Assembly (NCBI RefSeq): GCF_013410405.1
Contig: NZ_JACCFK010000001.1
Location: 62,001-126,000, forward strand
Source: Amycolatopsis endophytica
GTDB lineage: Bacteria; Actinomycetota; Actinomycetes; Mycobacteriales; Pseudonocardiaceae
DNA length: 64,000 nucleotides
Reading direction: 5' to 3'
Under the pieces are notes generated by a model. The model was not told the origin of the DNA. It ran no database searches and worked only from the letters and a program-made list of their open reading frames with translations. Both the position numbers and the translations under genes were made by a program. This document shows positions 1-7,002 of this stretch, in pieces (position 1 is the first letter of the stretch; each line of letters starts with the position of its first letter).

Positions 1-638
1 TCGCGCACGACAACGGTCCCGCCCAGCACTGACGCGGCCGCGGTCAGCGAGTCCTTTCCGGACAGTGTCCGCGCCTCGGCCGCGTTGCAGCTCAGGATGT
101 CCACGTACGGCATCACCAGGTCGACGGGCAGGTCGGCGGCGAGCGGGCCGGGATCGAACAGCACCCGCGCGCCGGAAACCGAGGGCAGCCAATCCAGCAG
201 CGCCTCCCGGTTCGCGGGGTGCGCGAGCGTGTACCCGCTGACGTAGACCACGTCACCCGGCGACACCGCGACCGTCGCGAACTGGCCGGGTACCATCCGC
301 CCTTCCGCGCCGGTGCCGGTCACGAACGTGCGCTCACCGCCGTCGTCCACCAGCACCACGCACACGCCGGTGTCCACATCGGACAACGGCGGGCCGGCGA
401 CCGAGATGCCTTCCGCGCCCAGCGCGGCGCGCACCGCGTCACCGAACCGGCCGATGCCGTGAGCCCCCGCGTACACGACCTCGGCGCCCGAACGCGCGGC
501 GGCGGCCATCACGTTGAACCCGCCACCGGGGGTCAGAGCCATGCCGGAAGCGAGCAGATCACCACCGCGTTCCGGCAGGCCGGGCACCTGGAGCACCAGG
601 TCGACGATCACCTGCCCGGTGTGCACCAGCCTGCTCAT
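1..638 (-). CDS. PfkB-family carbohydrate/nucleoside kinase (3' end outside window)
   Basis: This is the first 212 residues of a ribokinase-like sugar or nucleoside kinase, which would phosphorylate a sugar hydroxyl with ATP. The N-terminal half has the substrate-binding GGGFNVMAAA segment near residues 39-48. An NAAEARTLSG segment near residue 190 matches the family NxxE magnesium motif. The C-terminal GAGD catalytic motif is beyond the window edge. The ATG overlaps the stop of the upstream permease in an ATGA, so translation is probably coupled. As last gene of a GntR / ADP-ribosylglycohydrolase / NCS1 permease operon it likely acts on a ribosyl product or nucleoside. The substrate cannot be read from sequence. 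Confidence 0.88.
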   Translation of the reverse strand, partial: MSRLVHTGQVIVDLVLQVPGLPERGGDLLASGMALTPGGGFNVMAAAARSGAEVVYAGAHGIGRFGDAVRAALGAEGISVAGPPLSDVDTGVCVVLVDDGGERTFVTGTGAEGRMVPGQFATVAVSPGDVVYVSGYTLAHPANREALLDWLPSVSGARVLFDPGPLAADLPVDLVMPYVDILSCNAAEARTLSGKDSLTAAASVLGGTVVVR

Positions 639-2077
639 CGCGACGTCTTCCGCGCGCCGCCGAGCAGCGCGTACAGTCCGCCCGCGACGACCAGCGTGAT
701 GACCCAGCCCAGGCCGTTCTGCCCGGGCCAGGTGCCCGCGAACGGTCCGGTGAACCAGACGTCCTCGCCGGTTCCGGCCGTGGTGAACAGGTAGCCCGCG
801 ACGATCCCCGCCGCCCAGGACAGCAACGCGCGCGGCTCGACCCCGAGCCGGTACCAGTACCCGCTGGTCCGGCCCAGGTCCATCAGCGCGTCCGGGTCGT
901 AGTGGCGGCGGCGCAGCATGTCCACGCCGAACACGCCGACCCACGCCGTGATCGGCACCGCGAGCAGGCTGATGAACGCGATGAACGGCCCGTAGAAGTT
1001 GTCCGCGACCAGCATGAAGTAGGCCGCGCCCGCGAACGTGACGACGACGTCGACGACCACCGCGTAGACCCGCTTGATCCGGATGCCCAGCGTCAGCGTG
1101 GTCAATCCGGCCGAGTACACCGACAGGTGGTTGGACAGCAGCAGCCCGCCGAACGCCGCCAGCAGGTAGGGCACCGCCATCCACGCGGGCAGCATCGAGC
1201 GGATCGCCGCGACCGGGTCGTCGGCCTGCGCCAGCGTCGGATCGCCCGCGGAGAGCAGGCTGCCCAGCCCGATCAGCAGCACGAGCGGGATCCCCGCGCC
1301 CGCCGCGGCGGAGAGCACGAGCGAACCGCCGCGCACCGACGGGGACTGGTAGCGGGACATGTCGGCGGAGGCGTTCGCCCAGCCGATCCCGGTTCCGGCG
1401 GCGATCGTCCCGATCCCGGCGATCATCGCTCCTGCCGACGCGGGTTCCGCGGCCGCGACCGCAGGCCAGTCGATCGTCGCGATCAGGCTCACCGCCACGA
1501 CGATGTTGAGGGCCCCGAAGATCCACGTCGCCCAGCGCTGCACGGCGACCAGTACCGCGTGCCCGAGCCCGGAGACCACCACCGTGCAGGCGACGAAGAC
1601 CGCGATGCACACGATGGTGAGCACCGGCGCCGATTTCGCGTCCGAACCGGTTCCGAACACGATGGCGCACAACGACAACAGCGCGAACGCGGCGGTCGTG
1701 GTGTTGACCGTCTCCCAGCCCAGACGGGACAGCAGTGACACCACGGTCGGGCCCGCGTTGCCCCGCACCCCGAACACCGCGCGGGACAGCGTCAGCCCCG
1801 GCGCTCCCCCGCGCCGCCCGGCGATCGACACCGCGCCGACGATCGCGAACGAGCCCACCGAGCCGATCACCGCGACGATCGCGGCCTGCCAGAAGGTCAG
1901 CCCCTGGATCGCGACGAGCGTGGCGCCCAGCGGCAACCCGAGGATCGAGATGTTCGCCGCGAACCACACCCAGAACAGCTGCCCGGGCCTGCCGGTCCGT
2001 TCGCCCTCGGGAACGGGTTCGATGCCGCGGGTCTCCAGCGCGCCCGCGCGGGACTCGACACCGGTGTCAGTCGCCAT
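635..2077 (-). CDS. NCS1-family purine/cytosine-type permease
   Basis: A 480-residue polytopic membrane protein with about 12 hydrophobic segments. It resembles the nucleobase:cation symporter-1 family, which imports cytosine, purines, allantoin, hydantoins or thiamine-type substrates. Helpful features are an early FWVWFAANISILGLPLG helix and the mid-protein GIGWANASADMSRYQ region, typical of NCS1 carriers. The ATG lies inside the 3' end of the ADP-ribosylglycohydrolase gene (11-base overlap), just after a GGGAAG-type ribosome site. The gene ends in an ATGA overlap with the kinase. A role in nucleobase or nucleoside uptake is inferred from family and operon; the actual substrate is unknown. 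Confidence 0.88.
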   Translation of the reverse strand: MATDTGVESRAGALETRGIEPVPEGERTGRPGQLFWVWFAANISILGLPLGATLVAIQGLTFWQAAIVAVIGSVGSFAIVGAVSIAGRRGGAPGLTLSRAVFGVRGNAGPTVVSLLSRLGWETVNTTTAAFALLSLCAIVFGTGSDAKSAPVLTIVCIAVFVACTVVVSGLGHAVLVAVQRWATWIFGALNIVVAVSLIATIDWPAVAAAEPASAGAMIAGIGTIAAGTGIGWANASADMSRYQSPSVRGGSLVLSAAAGAGIPLVLLIGLGSLLSAGDPTLAQADDPVAAIRSMLPAWMAVPYLLAAFGGLLLSNHLSVYSAGLTTLTLGIRIKRVYAVVVDVVVTFAGAAYFMLVADNFYGPFIAFISLLAVPITAWVGVFGVDMLRRRHYDPDALMDLGRTSGYWYRLGVEPRALLSWAAGIVAGYLFTTAGTGEDVWFTGPFAGTWPGQNGLGWVITLVVAGGLYALLGGARKTSR

Positions 2078-3074
2078 GTGACTTCCCTTCACGAAGTTCG
2101 AGCAACCCGTCGACGACGGGGCCGAAGTCCAGCCCGTTGACCTCGACGACCGCGGCGACCTCCTCGGCGGGCAGACCGGACAGACCGTGCTGCGCGCCAA
2201 GGATCGCGCCGCACATCGCGGCCACGGTGTCGGTGTCGCCGCCGAGCCCGGCGGCGAGCGCGAGGGCGTCGAAGGGACGCTCCCCCAGAGCTTCCGCCAG
2301 CGCGAGGGCGGCGACGACGGATTCCTGTGCCGCCACGGAGGTGCCGACGACCTCGTAGACGGCGTCCGCGAGCGCCTCGGGCCCCACGCCGCGGACCCAG
2401 CCGCGCGCCCAGCGGATGCGGGCGGCGATATCCCCGCCCGCGCTCCACTGTCCACAGTGGGCGCCCGCGGCGGCGGCGCGCTCGGCGTGGTCGAGCGCCT
2501 CACCCAGCGGCGCGCCGTCGATCCCGGCGGACACCGCGGCCGCGACCGCCGCCGCGCCCGCGATGCCGAGGCTGGAGTTGTGGGTGATCAGGCTGGCCGC
2601 GGTGACGGCGCCGAGCAGCGGATCGAGAGCGGGCGGGGTGGCGATGGCGACGGGCGTGATGCGCATGGCTGCGCCGTTCGTGCTGCCGCCGCGGCCGGCC
2701 TCCTCCGGGGGCACGCCGGCCTGCAACAGGTCGAGCGCCCGTTTCGTGGACGGACCGAGCAGGTCGGCGGACCCACGGCGGATCATGTCGGCTTCCCAGT
2801 CGAGCAGCGCCTTCGCGAACACCAGCGGTTCGACCCGGCCGCCACCGTCGACGAGCAATCGCGCCAGCAGCAGGGCCTGTTCGGTGTCGTCGGTGATCGA
2901 TCCCGCAGGCATCCCGGGCGCGATCGGCTGGTCGGGCACCGCGTCGAGGAGCCGGTCGACGGTGCCGTAGCGGCGGGCGATCTCCGCGCGCGACATCGAC
3001 TGCGTGGGCATGCCGAGCGCGTCTCCGAGTGCCAGCCCGGCGAACGCGCCGAGTGCCCTGTCCCGGGCGCTCAC
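2067..3074 (-). CDS. ADP-ribosylglycohydrolase family protein
   Basis: A 335-residue protein of the DraG/ARH fold, which hydrolyses N- or O-glycosidic bonds of ADP-ribose using a binuclear magnesium site. The metal-binding motifs are visible: GLALGDALG at the N-terminus, SITDDTE near residue 80 and GGDTDTVAAMCGA near residue 275. The GTG start overlaps the GntR stop as GTGA, which fixes the start and suggests coupling. Its place between a regulator and a nucleobase-type permease plus PfkB kinase suggests a catabolic role on an imported ribosylated compound instead of reversal of protein ADP-ribosylation. That is an inference. Confidence 0.88.
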   Translation of the reverse strand: MSARDRALGAFAGLALGDALGMPTQSMSRAEIARRYGTVDRLLDAVPDQPIAPGMPAGSITDDTEQALLLARLLVDGGGRVEPLVFAKALLDWEADMIRRGSADLLGPSTKRALDLLQAGVPPEEAGRGGSTNGAAMRITPVAIATPPALDPLLGAVTAASLITHNSSLGIAGAAAVAAAVSAGIDGAPLGEALDHAERAAAAGAHCGQWSAGGDIAARIRWARGWVRGVGPEALADAVYEVVGTSVAAQESVVAALALAEALGERPFDALALAAGLGGDTDTVAAMCGAILGAQHGLSGLPAEEVAAVVEVNGLDFGPVVDGLLELREGKSHGD

Positions 3075-3787
3075 GGGCGGCCGAACGTGAGGTGGAACTG
3101 GAACCGCGCCGGATCCAGGAGGCTGACGACGTGCTCGACGAGCCCGCCACCGGCGTCGGTGCTGGTGCGCACCGCGCGCAGGAACAACGTGCCGGGCGGG
3201 CGTTCCAGCAGCCCGGCCGTCTCCGGGGTGAGCGCCTCGGTGCCGATCCACTGCTCACCGCCCTCGGCGCGCAATCCGGCGTCGGCCAGGGTCGCGGTCA
3301 GCGAACCACCGACGAGGCCGCGTTCGGGCAGCTCGGCGAGGATCCCGGCGGCCGGTACGAGCGCCACTTCGAGCGAGACCGGGCCCGCCGCCTGGTCCCG
3401 GCGCAGGCGGCGGACGGAGACGAAGGACTCGACTCCGAACCTCGCGGCGAGCGCGTCGTCCCGCACGTGCTCGATCGCCAGGAGATCGGTGGTGATCCCG
3501 AACCCGGACCGGGCCAGCGCGGTCGCCCAGCCGACGGCCCGGTCGAGCTGGACACCGTCGAACGTGACGAACGAGCCGACCCCGCTCTCCGTCGTGATCA
3601 GCTCACGGCGCTGGAGCTCGGACAGCGCGCTGCGGACCGTGCCCCGGCTGACCTGGTAACGCTCGGCCAGCTGGTGCTCCCCCGGGAGCCGGTCGCCGCG
3701 GGCGAGGCGGCCGGAGCGGATCTGGTCGGCGAGATCGGCGACCAGGCGGTGCCGCTTCGAGAAACCGACCTGTTCAGTCCTGTCCAT
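3071..3787 (-). CDS. GntR/HutC-family transcriptional regulator (UTRA domain)
   Basis: A 238-residue regulator. Residues 10-75 form a GntR winged helix (LADQIRSGRLARGDRLPGEH, then SRGTVRSALSEL). The rest is a UTRA-type effector domain typical of HutC regulators that sense small sugar- or nucleoside-like ligands. It heads the four-gene operon, is divergent from the SGNH hydrolase gene and is most likely a local repressor. A TGTACA palindrome sits 4 bases upstream of the ATG and could be part of an operator. No good ribosome-binding site precedes this ATG, so the transcript may be leaderless. Confidence 0.87.
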   Translation of the reverse strand: MDRTEQVGFSKRHRLVADLADQIRSGRLARGDRLPGEHQLAERYQVSRGTVRSALSELQRRELITTESGVGSFVTFDGVQLDRAVGWATALARSGFGITTDLLAIEHVRDDALAARFGVESFVSVRRLRRDQAAGPVSLEVALVPAAGILAELPERGLVGGSLTATLADAGLRAEGGEQWIGTEALTPETAGLLERPPGTLFLRAVRTSTDAGGGLVEHVVSLLDPARFQFHLTFGRP

Positions 3788-3875
3788 ACCTGTACATTAC
3801 CCCGGTCGGTGGAAGACGCGGCGGCCCACCCGAATGGCGGCGGCAGCGGCGCGCGGCGAGAGTTAAGAAGAATCC

Positions 3876-4748
3876 ATGCGCCGCAGCCTGATCGTCCTCG
3901 TGATCGCCGCCTGCACCCTCCTCGCGTCGACCCTCACCGCGTCCGCCGCGCCCCGTTACCGGCACTACGTCGCCCTCGGCGACTCCTACACCGCCGGCCC
4001 GCTGATCCCCCTGCAACGACTGGACCCGGTGGGCTGCCTCCGCTCCACCGCCAACTACCCGTCGCTGCTGGCCCTCACGCTGCGAGTGGGCTCGTTCACC
4101 GACGTTTCGTGCAGCGGCGCCGACACCCACGACCTGGCGACGCCGCAGGACGTGATCCTCGGCCCGAACCCGCCGCAGCTGGACGCGCTGCGGCCGGACA
4201 CGGACCTGGTCACGCTCGGCATCGGCGGCAACGACTACAGCGTCTTCGGCACGATCATCGGCACCTGCCCCGGACTGCGGGAATCCGACCCGGCGGGCAA
4301 CCCGTGCGAGCGGCACTTCACGGTCGACGGCGTGGACACGATCAAGGCCCGGCTGCCGCTGACGCAGGCCAACGTCACCGCCGTGCTGGGCGAGATCCAC
4401 GACCGGGCGCCGGACGCGGACGTGCTCGTGATCGGCTACCCGCGCATCGCCCCGCCGCGGGGAACGTGCCCGGACGTGCTGCCCTTCGCCGACGGCGACT
4501 ACCCGTGGCTCAACAGCGTCGAAGAGGAACTGAACTCGGCACTGGCGAAGGCGGTCGCCGACGACGGTGACGCGTCCTATGTGGACACCTTCGGCCCGTC
4601 ACTCGGACACGACGCGTGCGCGCCCGCCGGTCAGGCGTGGATCAACGGCAAGGACCTGAAGCCCTGGGCCGCGAACTACCACCCGTTGTTCCGCGGAATG
4701 CAGGGCGTCGCGGCGACGACCTACGCCCAGCTCCGCGTCACCTCCTGA
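3876..4748 (+). CDS. Secreted SGNH/GDSL-family hydrolase
   Basis: A 290-residue exported esterase or lipase. A signal peptide covers residues 1-24, with likely cleavage after ASA. Block I is GDSYTAGP with nucleophile Ser37, block III is GIGGND, and a late NYHPLFRGMQ supplies the block V histidine. The architecture resembles the Streptomyces scabies esterase / Streptomyces coelicolor SGNH lipases, with cysteine pairs that probably form disulfides outside the cell. It is monocistronic between the divergent GntR operon and the convergent anti-sigma gene. The natural ester substrate is unknown. Confidence 0.88.
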   Translation: MRRSLIVLVIAACTLLASTLTASAAPRYRHYVALGDSYTAGPLIPLQRLDPVGCLRSTANYPSLLALTLRVGSFTDVSCSGADTHDLATPQDVILGPNPPQLDALRPDTDLVTLGIGGNDYSVFGTIIGTCPGLRESDPAGNPCERHFTVDGVDTIKARLPLTQANVTAVLGEIHDRAPDADVLVIGYPRIAPPRGTCPDVLPFADGDYPWLNSVEEELNSALAKAVADDGDASYVDTFGPSLGHDACAPAGQAWINGKDLKPWAANYHPLFRGMQGVAATTYAQLRVTS

Positions 4749-4786
4749 CGCCGCACCGACTCCCCCGATGTGGCATGGGGGAACCG

Positions 4787-5227
4787 TCAGGCGATGGAGC
4801 GGCGCCGGGTGTCGTGCGGCAGCTGCCAGACCATGGACACCGTGGTGCCCTCGTTGCTCGCGGTGACCTCGACGTGCCCGGCCAGCCCGCGGATGAGCCG
4901 CAGACCCCGCCCGTCGGCCATGGTGCGTCCCGGTGGGGGCGGCTTCCACCGGCCGCGGTCGATGACCGTCACCGCGATCAGGTCGTGGTCGCGGCTCGCG
5001 TGCAGCTCGACCGGACCGTCCGCGCCCGCCGGGTAAGCGTGCGTCACCGAGTTCGTCAGCGCCTCGTAGCCGGCCAGCCCGATGGCGTGCGCGAGGTGCC
5101 CAGGGAGGTCGAGGTCCTGCGCCCAGCGCACCAGCTCGTACCGCAACGCGGTGATGTCGCGCGGCGAGGCGGGCCAGCGGCAGTGCAGGCTGGTCTCGGT
5201 GAGCCCTGGCCTGGGCGTCGTGTCCAT
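4787..5227 (-). CDS. Anti-sigma regulatory factor (HATPase_c, RsbW/SpoIIAB-like)
   Basis: A 146-residue single-domain protein with a GHKL ATPase fold. The N box is visible as YEALTNSVTHAY, followed by a VTVIDRGRW segment (G1-like) and GRGLRLIRGLAGHVEV (G2-like). Such proteins bind a sigma factor or phosphorylate an anti-anti-sigma partner in stress and developmental switching of actinomycetes. No STAS-domain partner or sigma-B-type gene lies next to it, so the partner must be elsewhere. It is divergent from the BldC-like gene and convergent with the SGNH hydrolase. Confidence 0.83.
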   Translation of the reverse strand: MDTTPRPGLTETSLHCRWPASPRDITALRYELVRWAQDLDLPGHLAHAIGLAGYEALTNSVTHAYPAGADGPVELHASRDHDLIAVTVIDRGRWKPPPPGRTMADGRGLRLIRGLAGHVEVTASNEGTTVSMVWQLPHDTRRRSIA

Positions 5228-5397
5228 CGACTTTCCCCACTCGCGGGAGTACAGGTCTGCTCATCTTCACACCGTGGCGTGAACGGGTGAAAGGGACCTT
5301 GGACCCCAGTGGGTCCCCTGCCACGCAACCCGGTGGCCTTCCCGGAACTACCTTGATATGCTTCGAGTGCGGGTCGATGAGGTAGGATGAGGAACAA

Positions 5398-5811
5398 ATG
5401 GCGCAGGAGCTGTACACGGTCGAGCAGGTGGCCCAGCGGCTGGGGCTGCACGTCCGCACCGTGCGGAACTACGTACGGGACGGGCGGCTCAACGCCGTCC
5501 GGATCGGCAAGCAGTACCGCATCGCGCGGGAAGACCTGGACGCCTTCACCGGACGGCCGGCGGAGAGCCCGTCCACCGAACGGCGGGTGGAGGTGTCCAG
5601 CATCGTGCAGATCGAGGGGGTCGACCAGTCGGCTGCCGATCGCATCGCGTCGGTGCTCCGGGGAGTGGCGGATCCCCGGCCCGGCGAGCCACCGATGCGC
5701 ATCGACACCGTGTTCGACGCCGGGCGGAGATCGATGAAGGTCGTCGTGCTGGCCGACCTGACGTCGAGCACCCAGGTGCTGCGGCTGGTGTCGTCACTGG
5801 CCGAGGAGTGA
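5398..5811 (+). CDS. BldC/excisionase-type helix-turn-helix protein
   Basis: A 137-residue protein. Residues 5-52 form a MerR-type winged helix (YTVEQVAQRLGLHVRTVRNY ... GRLNAVRIGKQYRIAREDLD), as in BldC and the excisionase family. The remaining 80 residues are an unassigned domain ending in VVVLADLTSSTQVLRLVSSL, which looks like a small alpha/beta sensing or dimerisation module. SD-like GAGGA precedes the ATG by 5 bases, and a TAGGAT hexamer 10 bases upstream of the ATG could be a -10 element. A GGACCC/GGGTCC hairpin lies about 80 bases upstream. A DNA-binding regulatory role is likely; its targets are unknown. Confidence 0.78.
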   Translation: MAQELYTVEQVAQRLGLHVRTVRNYVRDGRLNAVRIGKQYRIAREDLDAFTGRPAESPSTERRVEVSSIVQIEGVDQSAADRIASVLRGVADPRPGEPPMRIDTVFDAGRRSMKVVVLADLTSSTQVLRLVSSLAEE

Positions 5812-5812
5812 G

Positions 5813-5863
5813 ATGACTGACGCGGCTACCCGCGTGCCTGACCGTCCAGCGTTCATCGGGTGA
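5813..5863 (+). CDS. Possible 16-codon mini-cistron ahead of the DinB gene
   Basis: A short reading frame (MTDAATRVPDRPAFIG) starts 1 base after the stop of the BldC-like gene. It has a GAGGAG ribosome site at the right spacing, and its TGA shares a base with the ATG of the DinB gene (TGATG). It may only serve to couple translation between the flanking genes, or it may be chance. No homology is recognised. Confidence 0.3.
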   Translation: MTDAATRVPDRPAFIG

Positions 5864-6357
5864 TGAGCACCGAGCGCGGCGATGTCCGGCCGCCCAGCGG
5901 CAACGCGGACGAGAAGACGACCCCGGTGACCTTCCTGGCCTACCTGCGCGAGGCCATCGCCGCGAAGGTGCAGGGGGTGTCCGACGAGGCCGCCCGCTTC
6001 GCCGGCGTCCCGTCCGGCACCAGTCTGCTACGGCTCCTGAAGCACCTGATCGCGGTCGAGCACAACTGGTTCGTCTGGGCCTACCACGGCGACGGCTCCC
6101 TCATGGACGACAACGCCTTTCCCGCCGGCACCGACACCGCCGCGTCACTTCTCACCGAGTACCGCGAGACTATCCGGCGCTGCGACCGGATCATCGCCAC
6201 CTGCCACGACCTCGACCGCCCCGGCGCGCGGCCCCTCCGCGAAACGGAGCCCCCGTCGATGCGCTGGCTGCTCGTCCACATGATCGGGGAAACCGCCCGG
6301 CACGCGGGCCACGCCGACATCCTGCGCGAACAGATCGACGGCTCCACCGGGCGCTGA
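5863..6357 (+). CDS. DinB-family / DUF664 protein
   Basis: A 164-residue four-helix protein of the DinB/YfiT superfamily. Metal-ligand histidines are expected in HLIAVEHNWFVW (residues 66-77) and in the C-terminal HMIGETARHAGHADILREQI. In actinomycetes many such proteins are mycothiol- or other thiol-dependent S-transferases used in detoxification. That specific activity is not shown here. The ATG was preferred over a GTG one codon earlier because it forms a TGATG junction with the preceding mini-frame. Confidence 0.8.
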   Translation: MSTERGDVRPPSGNADEKTTPVTFLAYLREAIAAKVQGVSDEAARFAGVPSGTSLLRLLKHLIAVEHNWFVWAYHGDGSLMDDNAFPAGTDTAASLLTEYRETIRRCDRIIATCHDLDRPGARPLRETEPPSMRWLLVHMIGETARHAGHADILREQIDGSTGR

Positions 6358-6442
6358 CCACCCACGGTGCCCCGGTGGGCCGATCGCTCCGCCCTTCGCG
6401 AAAGCGGTGCAACCGGCGGGGGAACGGGAGCACCATGGCGCA

Positions 6443-6942
6443 ATGGATTTCGTCTTCCTGCACGGCACCACCCAGTCCCCGGCGGACTGGGACCGCCTCA
6501 CCGCGCTCCTCGCCGCTCGTGGTCACCGGACCCACGCCACCGACCTGCCGACGAACCACCCCGAATGGGGCGCGGCCGACTACGTGGAGGGTTTCCCGGG
6601 GCAGATCCCCGTGGACTTCGACAGGCCGGTCGTGGTCGCGCATTCCGGCGCCGGTCTGCTGCTCCCGGCCGTCGCCGCCGCGCTGGAGATCCGCCACCTC
6701 GTCTGGATCGGCGCGGCGGTGCCGGACGTCGCCGGTGGCAGGAGCTTCGTGCAGGACCTCGTCGCGGGAGACGTGGTCGACAACGAGTGGCGGCTGGCGA
6801 GGGCCGAACCCTCCGTCCCGGCTGGATGCGCCACGCAGCCCGCGAACGCCTCGGCACCGAACCGGTCGAGATCGGAGCCGGACACTGCCCACACGTCTCG
6901 CGACCGGACACCATCGCCGACATCCTCGACCGGATCACCTAG
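6443..6942 (+). pseudogene. Alpha/beta hydrolase, internally deleted and frameshifted
   Basis: The first 110 codons encode a typical small alpha/beta hydrolase: MDFVFLHGTTQSPADW at the N-terminus, and the nucleophile elbow AHSGAG near residue 73. After VVDNEWR the frame runs into unrelated sequence. A second frame then supplies the normal C-terminus (PGWMRHAARERLG ... IGAGHCPHVSRPDTIADIL) with the catalytic histidine. Family members have roughly 50-70 more residues between these parts, including the catalytic acid. The best reading is an internal deletion plus frameshift near position 6,800, so the gene is probably non-functional. Confidence 0.75.
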
Positions 6943-6963
6943 CCACCACCGGCGAGAGCACAC

Positions 6964-6994
6964 GGGCCGTCCGCGGGAAACCCGCGGACGGCCC
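6964..6994. terminator. Bidirectional hairpin terminator
   Basis: Perfect 14-bp inverted repeat (GGGCCGTCCGCGGG and its complement) around an AAA loop. It lies between the 3' ends of the broken hydrolase and valS, so it can stop transcription from both sides. Confidence 0.75.
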
Positions 6995-7002
6995 CGCGAA
7001 AC

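Noticed and set aside
3788..3800. TGTACA as a defined GntR operator
   Set aside because: The 6-bp palindrome is too short and its flanks are not symmetric; it is noted only as a possible part of an operator.
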